Assembly (NCBI RefSeq): GCF_004216575.1
Contig: NZ_SGWW01000001.1
Span: 434,001 to 498,000 of the forward strand
Length of the DNA: 64,000 bases
Reading direction: 5' to 3'
Origin: Microcella putealis
Lineage (GTDB): Bacteria; Actinomycetota; Actinomycetes; Actinomycetales; Microbacteriaceae
Position numbers and translations under genes: made by a program. Numbering within the stretch: the first letter of the stretch is position 1; each line of letters opens with the position of its first letter. The notes under the pieces are model-generated. The model saw nothing but the letters and a program-made list of their open reading frames with translations. It had not been told where the DNA came from and did not search any database. Shown here piece by piece: positions 1 to 8,436 of this stretch.

Positions 1-1
1 G

Positions 2-1165
2 GCCTTCATCACCGAGGCGAACCGGCGCGCCATGTCGGGCGCCCCACCGGTCACGGGGGCCTGGCGCGAGGGCGACCACCCTGGCAATCGCCAGTTCGCG
101 AGCCTCGGTCCGCTCGCCCTCGAGTCGGGTGAGACCCTGCCCGTCACGCGTCTCGCCTACGAGACGTGGGGTGAGTTGAACGCCGCCGCCTCGAACGCGA
201 TCCTCATCGCCCACGCGCTGACCGGAGACAGCCACGTCGTCGGCAAAGCCGGCCCCGGGCATCCGACCGCCGGTTGGTGGAGCGGAATGGTCGGGCCGGG
301 GCTCGCGATCGACACCGAACGTTTCTTCGTCGTCGCCCCCAATATCTTGGGCGGCTGCCAGGGCTCGACCGGCCCGTCGTCATTCGCGCCCGACGGCGCT
401 GAATGGGGCGGCCGCTTCCCGTATCTCACGATTCGCGACCAGGTCGCCGCGCAGCGCGCGCTGGCCGACCGGCTCGGCATCGAGCGCTTCTTCGCCGTCA
501 TCGGCGGCTCGATGGGCGGGATGCACGCGGTCGAATGGGCGGCAGGCTCGCCCGAACGCATGGCGCGGCTCGCGATTCTGGCGGCACCCGCCATCTCGAA
601 CGCCGACCAGATTGCCCTGAACTCGGTGCAGATCGAGGCGATCCGCATGGACCCGACCTTCCGCGGCGGGCACTACTACGACGAGGACGAGGGGCCGTAC
701 CGCGGCCTCGCCCTCGCGCGCCGCATGGCGCTGCTCAATTACCGCTCGCCCGACGAGTTGAACGAGCGCTTCGCCCGCTCGTGGCAGGGAGCGCTCGACC
801 CACTCGGGCACGGCGGGCGCTACGCGGTCGAAAGCTACCTCGACTTTCACGGCAACAAGTTCACCCGCCGCTTCGACGCCAACAGCTACATCACCCTCGT
901 CGAGGCGATGAACTCGCACGACATCACGCGGGGCCGCGGCACGCTCGCCGAGGTTCTCGGCCGGGTGGATGCTCGCGCCCTGGTGCTCGGCATCGACACC
1001 GACCGCCTCTTCCCCGTCGAGCAGCAGCACGAGATCGCGGCCCACCTGCCGAACACGATCCACGGGCACGAGGCCGCCGTCATCTCGTCGCCGTTCGGGC
1101 ACGACGCCTTCCTCATCGAAAACGATCTCGTCGGCGCGCACCTCGCCGAACTGCTTGCGGAGTAA
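2..1165 (+). CDS. metX: homoserine O-acetyltransferase MetX (5' end outside window)
   Basis: Alpha/beta-hydrolase-fold enzyme that acetylates L-homoserine from acetyl-CoA, the committed step of methionine synthesis by direct sulfhydrylation. The protein shows the GGCQGSTGP oxyanion-side motif, the nucleophile elbow GGSMGG, a late Asp (LGIDTDRLFP) and a C-terminal catalytic His (SPFGHDAFL). The reading frame is open leftwards through base 2 (residues AFITEANRRA). Those residues resemble the segment that normally precedes the PPxTGAWREGD block in actinobacterial MetX. The ATG at 32 is therefore probably internal and the true start lies upstream of the window. The stop is 3 nt before the next ATG. 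The partner metY (O-acetylhomoserine sulfhydrylase) would be expected upstream but is not visible. Family assignment is certain; the start is not. Confidence 0.95.
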   Translation, partial: AFITEANRRAMSGAPPVTGAWREGDHPGNRQFASLGPLALESGETLPVTRLAYETWGELNAAASNAILIAHALTGDSHVVGKAGPGHPTAGWWSGMVGPGLAIDTERFFVVAPNILGGCQGSTGPSSFAPDGAEWGGRFPYLTIRDQVAAQRALADRLGIERFFAVIGGSMGGMHAVEWAAGSPERMARLAILAAPAISNADQIALNSVQIEAIRMDPTFRGGHYYDEDEGPYRGLALARRMALLNYRSPDELNERFARSWQGALDPLGHGGRYAVESYLDFHGNKFTRRFDANSYITLVEAMNSHDITRGRGTLAEVLGRVDARALVLGIDTDRLFPVEQQHEIAAHLPNTIHGHEAAVISSPFGHDAFLIENDLVGAHLAELLAE

Positions 1166-1168
1166 GCG

Positions 1169-2137
1169 ATGGCAGGGCGCTCGACGACTCTTCGTCAGGC
1201 GCTCGCGACCAGTGTTGTGGCGGCCACGCTGCTGCTGGTGGCGTGCACACCCGAGGCACCGGAGGCACCCGAGACACCCGACGACCTCACTGCCGAGACC
1301 TATCGTTCGCGTTTCGACGCCGCCGCGGGCGGCATGCAGCTCTCGGTGACGAACGGCGGCGACGTCGCCATCGTCGTGACGCGCACGTCGGTGACCTCGC
1401 CCGGCCTATCGGGAGCGACAGAATCCGAGCGCGAGGTGGAGATCCCGCCGGGGCTCACCCGCGACATCCCCGTCGCGTTGCCGTCGCCGGCCTGCGATGG
1501 CGCGCCCGAGCTCGACTCCGTGTCGGCGTCGTTGACGGTGCGCGCTGACACCGAAACGACCTCACCCGAGGCGAGCCCCGCATCCGTCACCATCGTGGCG
1601 AACGACCGGCTGGGCCAGTTTGCCGAGTGGTGGCGAGCATCCTGCTTCGCCGAGGCGATCGCCGAGCGGGCGACGCTCGCGATCCGCTACCTCGGCGACG
1701 GCGCGGCGGGCACGGCGCCGCCCGACACCGTCGCGCTGGAACTCGTTGCCGAGCCGCGCACGCCCCGCGGCGACGCGGGCGCCGGCACCGTCGCGCTGAC
1801 GGGCATTTCGGGCACGATTCTGCTCGGGATGCTCGACGACGCAGGCGCGCCCGTCACCTCGCGCCCCCTGGAGGTGGTCATCGACGCCGGAGGCGAGAAC
1901 CCTGCGGCGATTCGGCTCACCACGGTTCCGGCGCGCTGCGACCCGCACGCCATCGCGGAGGACAAGCAGGGGACGCTGTTTCGCGTCGACGCGACGATTG
2001 CTGCCCCGAACAGCGGCGCCGGGGCGGCCGACACCCCGAGCTCCGGCACCGTGACGGTCGCGGCGGACAACGCGACCCGCGACGCGCTCTACGACGCGAT
2101 CACGCGGGTCTGCGCCGCCCGCGTCGGTACTGGATGA
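1169..2137 (+). CDS. putative lipoprotein, function unknown
   Basis: A 322-residue secreted lipoprotein. The N-terminus has Arg residues, a hydrophobic stretch and a lipobox ending LLVAC (Cys near residue 26), then a Pro/Glu/Thr-rich linker. The mature part alternates beta-strand-like segments with acidic loops and contains two isolated Cys residues (PACDGAPE and ARCDPHA) that could form a disulfide. No catalytic motif is recognised. It starts 3 nt after the metX stop, so it is probably co-transcribed with it, although no functional link to methionine is evident. I do not recognise a family. Confidence 0.75.
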   Translation: MAGRSTTLRQALATSVVAATLLLVACTPEAPEAPETPDDLTAETYRSRFDAAAGGMQLSVTNGGDVAIVVTRTSVTSPGLSGATESEREVEIPPGLTRDIPVALPSPACDGAPELDSVSASLTVRADTETTSPEASPASVTIVANDRLGQFAEWWRASCFAEAIAERATLAIRYLGDGAAGTAPPDTVALELVAEPRTPRGDAGAGTVALTGISGTILLGMLDDAGAPVTSRPLEVVIDAGGENPAAIRLTTVPARCDPHAIAEDKQGTLFRVDATIAAPNSGAGAADTPSSGTVTVAADNATRDALYDAITRVCAARVGTG

Positions 2138-2143
2138 CAGACT
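2138..2143 (+). promoter_or_regulatory. -10-like hexamer of a probable leaderless promoter
   Basis: CAGACT is followed by 6 nt and then the GTG at 2150. It matches the TAGACT-N6-start pattern seen at many other genes here, with one mismatch at the first base. It overlaps the stop of the lipoprotein gene (TGA 2135-2137). Confidence 0.4.
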
Positions 2144-2149
2144 GAGGCT

Positions 2150-3307
2150 GTGATCGAACGCGAGCGGCGCAGCTTGTTGCAGCGCTCCGCGCGCGCGATC
2201 GGCCTGGGCGGCCTCATCATCTCGGCCGTGTGCCTGTCGCTGCCCGGCATTGTCGAGCCCGACCTGTTGCCGTCGGTGCTCATTTTGCTCGCCGGTCAGG
2301 CGGGCGCCCTCATCATGGTGGGCCGCAGCGAGCATGTCGGGTGGCCCGTGCTCACCATCGTGCTGGGGCTCGCCGCCCTCACCGTCGCGCAGCTGCCGTT
2401 TTCGGGCGGCCAGTCGGTGGCGCTTCCCGTCGCGCTCGCGCCGCTCGGCGCCGTCGGCATCGGTGCCGTCGGCATCGTCTTGAGCGAGAGCCGCCCGCGC
2501 TGGCTGTTGTGGGCGTTCGGCACGCTTGCCTCCGCCTTCCTCGTCGCGCTCGCCGGCCCCACCATGGGGCTGTTCTCGACGGCGGCGATCGCCACGCTTG
2601 CCGGCTGGGCGATCACCATGATCATCGGCATCTGGGTCACGGTCGGTGTCGAGCGCTCGCTCGTGCGCATCGACGGCATCGGCCGCGCCCACCAGGTCGA
2701 GCGTCAGGCCAGCGAGATGGAGGCGCAGCGCCGCCAGAGCGCGCGCCTCCTGCACGACACCGTGCTCGCGACCCTTACGCTGCTCGCCCACTCAGGCGTC
2801 GGAGTCAGCGCCGACGCGCTGCGCCAGCAGGCCACGGAAGACGCGCGTCTGCTGCGCCAGCTGCGCCTCGGCTCGACGCCGATGCCGCGCTTCTCGGGCT
2901 CGTACAACCTCGAGCCGGTGTCGGAGTCGACCCTCGGCACGACCCTCGAAAGCGTCAAGCAGCGCTTTCTGCGCATGGGACTCGAGGTGCGATGGCACGG
3001 CACGGGCCAGGTACTCCTGCGCTCCGACGTGCTTGACGCGTTCCTCTTCGCCCTCGCCGAGTGCCTCGAGAACGTGCGCCGCCACGCGGGCGTGAGCGAC
3101 GCCGACGTCACGATCACCGAGAGCGAGGACACCCTGCGCGCGGTCGTGACCGACGCTGGCCGCGGCTTCGCCCCCGATGAGGTGGAGGACGGTCGCCTCG
3201 GCGTGGCCGAGTCGGTGATCGCGCGACTGCGCGACGTCGGCGGCAACGCGCGACTGTTCTCGACGCCGGGGGCTGGCACGACCGTCATACTCGAGGTGCC
3301 GCGATGA
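2150..3307 (+). CDS. sensor histidine kinase, NarX/DesK type
   Basis: Membrane histidine kinase of 385 residues. Roughly residues 15-170 form five or six hydrophobic helices with no large extracytoplasmic domain, followed by a short linker. The HisKA_3-type phosphoacceptor is RRQSARLLHDT (His202). The HATPase_c domain has an N-box (AECLENVRRHAG, about 303-314), a G1 motif DAGRGF (335-340) and a terminal Gly-rich block. It reads out of a GTG preceded by a -10-like hexamer. Its stop overlaps the next ATG (ATGA at 3304-3307), and a NarL-type regulator lies two genes downstream. The phosphotransfer target is inferred to be that regulator. The signal is unknown. Confidence 0.85.
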   Translation: MIERERRSLLQRSARAIGLGGLIISAVCLSLPGIVEPDLLPSVLILLAGQAGALIMVGRSEHVGWPVLTIVLGLAALTVAQLPFSGGQSVALPVALAPLGAVGIGAVGIVLSESRPRWLLWAFGTLASAFLVALAGPTMGLFSTAAIATLAGWAITMIIGIWVTVGVERSLVRIDGIGRAHQVERQASEMEAQRRQSARLLHDTVLATLTLLAHSGVGVSADALRQQATEDARLLRQLRLGSTPMPRFSGSYNLEPVSESTLGTTLESVKQRFLRMGLEVRWHGTGQVLLRSDVLDAFLFALAECLENVRRHAGVSDADVTITESEDTLRAVVTDAGRGFAPDEVEDGRLGVAESVIARLRDVGGNARLFSTPGAGTTVILEVPR

Positions 3308-4665
3308 GCGCCGGCGACAGCGGGAAGACTGCGAAGGCCGGCGCGGCCACGAACGGCGCGCGAGCGGCGAAACCCGCGAAAGCCGCGAAGCGCCCGGCGG
3401 CGCGCCCCGGCAAACACAGCCTCCCCGACGAGCGCACGCTCGGCGCGCGCATCCGCCCCTCGGGCGCCCGCTCGGCCACCCGACGCGGCACGCCGACCTC
3501 GACGCACGCCTCCGCCCTCGGCAGCGGCTTCCTCGGCATCGGCATCGCGATCGTCGCCGCCCTGCAGTCGATGGTCGGTCTCGGCCTGTTTCTCGCCCGC
3601 ACCGACAGCTACGCGAGCCTCCTGCCCGCTGTTTCTGCCTGGACCCTGCTGCTCGTCACCTTCCTCGGCATCATCGTCACAATTTCGGCCACGGGTGAGC
3701 GGCTTCCCGACTGGCTGTACGGCTTCTTCCTCGTGTCGCTCACGGCCGTCGTCTGGCTCGACTTCGTCGCGATCGCGCCGTTCAACGACGTGGGCCGCAA
3801 CGCCAGCGCGTCGATCGCGGCCGGCTTTGTGCTGCTCGTGATCGTGACGCTGCGATCGCGCTGGGAGGTGCTCGTCGCCACCGCCGCCCTCGGCATCGCC
3901 TTCGTCGTCGCGATCGTGCTGACCACGCCGCTCACCCCGGTCACGATCCCCTTCCAGATCACCGCCGTGGCGCTTGCCACCGCGCCCGGCATCATCGGCG
4001 TGATCCTGATCGCCGGTTTCGAGCGCATCCTGAAGCGGGAACTCGACCGCGTGCTCGTGCAGTCAACCGTCACCGCACCGCGCCTCGCGGTCGGGATGCT
4101 CGCAAGCGAAGAACTCGCCCGCCTCGATTACGACGCCGAAGAGCTGCTCGATGCTGTCGCGACGGGGGATGCTCCCCTTCCGTTACCGGCGCCGCTTGCC
4201 GCGCGAGCATCCGGATTGGCGACGGAGTTGCGCCTGCACCTGATTCAGGGACGACGCGAGACGTGGCTGTTCCACGCAATCACCGAGTCGGAGCACCTGG
4301 GCCGCCACGTCACCGTGAGCGACCCCGGCACGCTGGCGGGCCTGCTCGACGACGTGCAGCGCGACGCGTTGCTCGCGGCGCTGTGGCTGCTGTCGACCGA
4401 CCCGGTTGGCGTTGCGGCGCCGCCGCGCACGATCGCGGTCGAGCTCGGGCCGCTGAGCGGCGCGCCAGTGTCGGCGGGCGGCCACGACACGGTCGTGCCG
4501 ATCGCCGTGCACATCACGGGTATGAAACGCAATCGTGTCGACCCCGGTGTGTGGGAGGCCCTCGACCGCGTCGGGCGTTACAGTGACAACACGGCCGGTG
4601 GGGCGCTTCACATCGAGGTGGACTGCCTGGTCGAAAACCCGGCTGACGCCTCCCGAGCCTCCTGA
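3304..4665 (+). CDS. membrane protein with degenerate kinase-like C-terminus
   Basis: A 453-residue protein between a histidine kinase and its response regulator, translationally coupled to the kinase by a 4-nt overlap. Residues 1-65 are basic and Ala/Lys/Arg-rich. Next come about six to seven hydrophobic helices (about 75-245), then a soluble C-terminal region of about 200 residues. That region has a helical stretch (RLHLIQGRRETWLFHAI), a helix resembling a kinase N-box position (DDVQRDALLAALWLLS) and later strands. The H-box His and the DxGxG ATP-binding motif are absent. I infer a pseudo-kinase or accessory sensor partner of the adjacent kinase. The membrane topology is clear, the kinase ancestry is tentative. 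Confidence 0.65.
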   Translation: MSAGDSGKTAKAGAATNGARAAKPAKAAKRPAARPGKHSLPDERTLGARIRPSGARSATRRGTPTSTHASALGSGFLGIGIAIVAALQSMVGLGLFLARTDSYASLLPAVSAWTLLLVTFLGIIVTISATGERLPDWLYGFFLVSLTAVVWLDFVAIAPFNDVGRNASASIAAGFVLLVIVTLRSRWEVLVATAALGIAFVVAIVLTTPLTPVTIPFQITAVALATAPGIIGVILIAGFERILKRELDRVLVQSTVTAPRLAVGMLASEELARLDYDAEELLDAVATGDAPLPLPAPLAARASGLATELRLHLIQGRRETWLFHAITESEHLGRHVTVSDPGTLAGLLDDVQRDALLAALWLLSTDPVGVAAPPRTIAVELGPLSGAPVSAGGHDTVVPIAVHITGMKRNRVDPGVWEALDRVGRYSDNTAGGALHIEVDCLVENPADASRAS

Positions 4666-4704
4666 TCGGGAACGCGGGCCGACGAACCTGTGGAGGGGCA
4701 CCGC

Positions 4705-5379
4705 ATGGCACCCGCGAACCCGTCGATTCGGCTGGCGATCGTTGACGATCACCGGATGCTGTTGGGCGCGCTGACGGAGTGGATCCGCCAGGCCGCCGAC
4801 GACATTGACATGGTCGCGGCCGTGGCGAGTTGGCCCGAACTACTGGCGCATCCCTCCTTCCCCGTCGACGTCGTTCTGCTCGACCTCGACCTCAAAGACA
4901 ACATTCCGGTGTCGCTGAAGATTCAGACGCTCAAGTCGACCGGCGTGCGGGTGGTGCTGATGAGCACCTACTCCGAGCCGAACGTCGTGCGCGAGGCGCT
5001 CAACGCGGGCGCGCTCGGCTACCTCGTGAAGAGCGAAGACGCCGGCATGATCGTCGAGGCGATTCGCGCCGCTCGACAGGGTGAGTCCTTTATTTCGACC
5101 GAGCTCGACCTGGCGCTACACGCCAGCGATGGTGGCGGATCGCCGCGGCTCAGCGCGCAGGAGCGCCGCGTCATGGCGCTCTACGGCGCCGGTGAGCCCG
5201 TGAAGTCGGTGGCGTACCAGCTCGGCATCTCGGAGGAGACGGCGAAGAGCTACCTGAAGCGCATCCGCGAGAAGTACCGCATCGCGAACATCGACGTGGG
5301 CACGAAGGTGGCGCTGCGGAAGCAGGCGATCAGCGACGGCATTCTCGTCGACTCGCCGAGCGGGGTCAGCCCGGTCTAG
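4705..5379 (+). CDS. NarL/FixJ-family response regulator
   Basis: A 224-residue receiver plus LuxR-type helix-turn-helix regulator. The receiver begins LAIVDDHRMLL and has a phospho-Asp in VVLLDLDL, a conserved Ser/Thr in LMSTYS and a Lys in YLVKSED. The C-terminal HTH (about 150-215) reads LSAQERRVMALYGAG...SEETAKSYLKRIREKY. An in-frame GTG exists at 4690, but the GGAGGGG at 4692-4698 sits 6 nt before the ATG at 4705, so the ATG is chosen. It closes the signalling operon beginning at 2150. It presumably controls genes elsewhere. Confidence 0.88.
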   Translation: MAPANPSIRLAIVDDHRMLLGALTEWIRQAADDIDMVAAVASWPELLAHPSFPVDVVLLDLDLKDNIPVSLKIQTLKSTGVRVVLMSTYSEPNVVREALNAGALGYLVKSEDAGMIVEAIRAARQGESFISTELDLALHASDGGGSPRLSAQERRVMALYGAGEPVKSVAYQLGISEETAKSYLKRIREKYRIANIDVGTKVALRKQAISDGILVDSPSGVSPV

Positions 5380-5428
5380 GTAGCAGCGAGGCGCGTTCAC
5401 TCCCTGATCGCGGCGCCTGTTCCTGCAT

Positions 5429-6748
5429 TTACGCCGCAGTGCGTTCCGAACGCCGCGCGACCAGCACGCCGACCACCGCGAGCACCACGCCACCTGCGGC
5501 CAGCGCAAGCCCCACCCACGCCGGCGCGAGGTATCCCAGCCCGGCGGCGACGACGAGCCCGCCGAGGAACGCGCCGAGCGCGTTACCGAGGTTGAGGGCC
5601 GAGTGATTGAGCGCCGCGGCGAGCGTTTGGGAGTCGCCCGCAACATCCATGAGTCGCGTCTGCACGATGGGTGACAGCGCTGCGGCGGTGAATCCGACCG
5701 CGAAGGTGCCGATGGCGGCGCCGACCTGGGTGCCGCCGACGAGGCCGACGAGGGTAAGCGAGGCGGCGAGCCCGGCGAAGGCAATGAACTGGGCGCGCGT
5801 AGTGCCGCCGTCGGCGAGGCGGCCTCCGAGGAAGTTGCCGAGGGTCATGCCGACGCCGGTGCTGGCGAGCAGCCACGGAACGGCGGAGGCAGCGAAGCCC
5901 GCCTCTTCAGTGGCAAGCGGGGCGATGTAGCTGTAGACGGCGAAGAAGCCGCCGAAGCCGATGGCACCGACGCCGACGGCGATCCAGACTTGGGGTCGGG
6001 CGAAGGCTCCCAGTTCGCGGCGGATTGTCGAGTCGGGGTCGCCCGCGACGGGCGGAACCAGGATGCGCACCGCGAGGATCGTGGCGGCGAAGACGGCGGC
6101 GACGAGCAGGTAGGCGGCGCGCCAGCCGGCGGCCTGACCGACGGCCGTGATGATGGGCACCCCGATGACGGTGGAGACGGTGAGGCCCGAGAGCACGAGT
6201 GCGACGCCCTGGCCGCGCTTGCCGGGGCCCATCAGTTCGGCGGCGACGAGGGCGGCGATGCCGAAGTAGGCGCCGTGCGGGAGGCCGGCGAGCACGCGCG
6301 CGGCGATGACCGTCTCGAGCGTCGGGAGGAGGGCGGTGGCGAGGGTCGCCGCGGTGAAGGCGACGGCGAGGGCAACGAGGAGGCCGCGGCGCGGGAAGCG
6401 ACCGGCGAGGGCGGCGATAGTGGGGGCTCCGACGACGACGCCGAGGGCGTAGGCGGTGATCACCCAGCCGGCCTGGCCGATGGCGGCGTCGGGGTTTGTG
6501 GCGAGAAGGCCGGGCACGAGGTCGGCGGCAATCTCGGGCAGGAGGCCCATGGCGGCGAACTCGGTGGCGCCGATGCCGAAGCCGCCGAGCGCGAGGGCGA
6601 GAAGGGCGGCGATGGTGCGGGGGCGCGAGAGGGTGGGGGCGGTTGACGGAACTGCTCGATAGGCCGCAGGTGCTGCGGTTGCTGCGTGTGCCGTAGCTCC
6701 TGTCGCAGCGGAGACCGCGGGGCGGGCTTCGTCAGCATGATTCGTCAC
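5429..6748 (-). CDS. MFS transporter, DHA1 (AraJ/YdhP-like) exporter
   Basis: A 12-helix major facilitator of 439 residues. Diagnostic DHA1 features are the first helix ending GIGATEFAAMGLLPEIA, the loop 2-3 motif with LAGRFPRRGLL, and the antiporter-type motif in helix 5 (GLTVSTVIGVPIIT). The N-terminal 45 residues are Ala-rich and lie before the first helix. It probably exports a sugar or drug by proton antiport; the substrate cannot be read from sequence. The GTG at 6748 lies exactly 6 nt behind TAGACT on the minus strand, fitting a leaderless start. A 14-bp palindrome abuts this -10. The gene converges on the regulator ending at 5379. Confidence 0.85.
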   Translation of the reverse strand: MTNHADEARPAVSAATGATAHAATAAPAAYRAVPSTAPTLSRPRTIAALLALALGGFGIGATEFAAMGLLPEIAADLVPGLLATNPDAAIGQAGWVITAYALGVVVGAPTIAALAGRFPRRGLLVALAVAFTAATLATALLPTLETVIAARVLAGLPHGAYFGIAALVAAELMGPGKRGQGVALVLSGLTVSTVIGVPIITAVGQAAGWRAAYLLVAAVFAATILAVRILVPPVAGDPDSTIRRELGAFARPQVWIAVGVGAIGFGGFFAVYSYIAPLATEEAGFAASAVPWLLASTGVGMTLGNFLGGRLADGGTTRAQFIAFAGLAASLTLVGLVGGTQVGAAIGTFAVGFTAAALSPIVQTRLMDVAGDSQTLAAALNHSALNLGNALGAFLGGLVVAAGLGYLAPAWVGLALAAGGVVLAVVGVLVARRSERTAA

Positions 6749-6754
6749 CGCGCG

Positions 6755-6774
6755 AGTCTATCGAATCGATTCGA
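6755..6774 (-). promoter_or_regulatory. leaderless promoter with abutting 14-bp palindromic operator
   Basis: On the minus strand TAGACT (6760 to 6755) is followed by 6 nt and the GTG start of the MFS gene. Immediately upstream, 6761-6774 is the perfect palindrome TCGAATCGATTCGA. A dyad in the -10/-35 spacer is the classical position for a TetR- or MarR-type repressor. No such regulator is next to the gene. Confidence 0.6.
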
Positions 6775-6812
6775 CACCCTAAACACAGACCAGTGCGGGG
6801 TGGTCGACCCCG

Positions 6813-8378
6813 TCAGAAGGGCGCGTCGTCGGGTAGCGGTGTTGTGGATCCGAATGTTCGGCGCACCCGCTTTGGTGGGCTTCCGTCGTCACGTTGGGGC
6901 GTCGGCGCGGGAGGCGCCGTTCGCTCGTCGCCGTGTCGTGTTCGCGGCGGGTCGTCGCCGCCGAACGGTTCGGTGATGTGGATGCGGTGTCGCGGGGATG
7001 TCCATTCGAGGCGCCCCGCGCCGAGATGCTTGACGCCCCACGAGGTGCGGTGTTTGAGCCGGTGGTGGGCGCGGCAGAGGTGCGCGAGGTTGTCGGCGGC
7101 GGTGTGGCCGCCGTGTGCCCAGTCGACGGTGTGGTCGAGTTCGCAGCTGCTGGCGGCGCGCACGCAGCCGGGGAAGCGGCAGGTGTCGTCGCGCACGCGG
7201 AGCGCGGCGGCAAGATCGGCGGGGACTGTGTAGCGCTCGCGCCCGACGCTCAGTACCGCGCCCGTGTGCGGGTCGGTGAGGATGCGCCGGAAGCTCGGCG
7301 CGCGGGCCGCCCAGCGTGCGGCGGTTTCGTCGTCAATGGGGCCGTAGCCCTCGAGGTGGGCGGGGCGGCGGTCGGTGGGGACGTCGGCCCCGACACGGCC
7401 GAGCAGGGTGAGTGCCGGGACGGTGATCGACACGCGAGCCCGAATGCCGCGGCCAAGCGGCAGTGCATCCTGCGTCGAGCCCGGCACGGTGGCCCCGTCC
7501 ACCGTGCGGGCCTCTCCCCCGCCGCACACATTCGCGTCTGCCCCGGGTACTTCGCCCGCGACCAGCAGCGCGGTGAACACGTCGGCGCGACGCTGTGCGG
7601 CCGTGCGTGTTTCGCCGTCGCCCGCGAGGTCGCGCGCGATGGTGGTGACGCGGTCATGAATCGCAACGGCGTCGACGGCGGGTAGGTAGGCCGTGAGATA
7701 GGCCATGGCGTCGCTGGCGGGCTCGACCGCGACCCAGCGCCCGTCGGCGGCAGTCGTCGCACGCTTCTCGAGGGGCTCGGGGTGCAGCAGTTCGCGCAGG
7801 CGCCTCACGCGGCGCGCGAAGGGCGCCACCCCCATGCGCTCGGCGGCGGCCACGGCGAGGCGCTCGAACTCGGCGCGCGCCTCGGGTGGCAGGTCGCACG
7901 CCCGGTCGGCGATGAGTTGCGCGTGGCGCGGAGTGATGACGGCCCGCTCGAGCGCGTCGGCGGTCTCGTGCAACTGCGCGCCGAGCAGCTCGGCGTGGGC
8001 GATGCGGGTCTCGGCGGTGCGCTCGGACTCGCGCAGCAGCGTCGCCAGCTCGGTGGCGAGTTCGCGACGTGCGGTGAAGGCGGGATTCCAGGTGGTGTTG
8101 CCGCGTGCATCCGTCTGCCGGGGCGGGGCGTCAGCCGAGTCGACGCCCGCTGCAGAGCGATGGCGACCGGCGACGCGGCGTTCGACGATCTCGCGCAGCT
8201 GATTGATGGTGCGGGCGCGGCGGGCCTCGATGAGCGCCTCGCGCGCCTGCAACTCGATCAGGTCGTCGAGGAGCAACTGCTCGAGTTCGCCGTCGGGGTC
8301 GGTCGCCGGCACCGCCACCCCGAAGCGGTCGATGATCGCGCGGCGATCGACCGTCGAGGTGGCGGGCGGGGTGGTCAT
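6813..8378 (-). CDS. DUF222 / 13E12-repeat HNH endonuclease-like protein
   Basis: Actinobacterial 13E12-repeat protein. It has a long helical DUF222 region (about residues 1-370, rich in Glu/Arg/Ala) and a C-terminal HNH nuclease module: a CRFPGC zinc knuckle, SCELDHTVDWAHGG, then NLAHLCRAHHRLKH. These supply the Cys pairs and the His-Asn-His metal site. The frame also opens at 8471, but that would overlap the upstream gene. The ATG at 8378 (MTTPPATS) leaves a 58-nt gap and is preferred. Such genes are multicopy in many actinomycetes and their role is unsettled; nicking or mobile-element-like functions have been suggested. Confidence 0.85.
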   Translation of the reverse strand: MTTPPATSTVDRRAIIDRFGVAVPATDPDGELEQLLLDDLIELQAREALIEARRARTINQLREIVERRVAGRHRSAAGVDSADAPPRQTDARGNTTWNPAFTARRELATELATLLRESERTAETRIAHAELLGAQLHETADALERAVITPRHAQLIADRACDLPPEARAEFERLAVAAAERMGVAPFARRVRRLRELLHPEPLEKRATTAADGRWVAVEPASDAMAYLTAYLPAVDAVAIHDRVTTIARDLAGDGETRTAAQRRADVFTALLVAGEVPGADANVCGGGEARTVDGATVPGSTQDALPLGRGIRARVSITVPALTLLGRVGADVPTDRRPAHLEGYGPIDDETAARWAARAPSFRRILTDPHTGAVLSVGRERYTVPADLAAALRVRDDTCRFPGCVRAASSCELDHTVDWAHGGHTAADNLAHLCRAHHRLKHRTSWGVKHLGAGRLEWTSPRHRIHITEPFGGDDPPRTRHGDERTAPPAPTPQRDDGSPPKRVRRTFGSTTPLPDDAPF

Positions 8379-8436
8379 GAGAGCAGTGAACCAGGGACCA
8401 CCGACATTGAGTGTGTGCGGCCCCTCGGGCTGTTGC

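Noticed and set aside
6813..8378. DUF222-HNH gene as evidence for a prophage or intron
   Set aside because: This family is common on actinobacterial chromosomes. No integrase, attachment repeats or phage genes are nearby.
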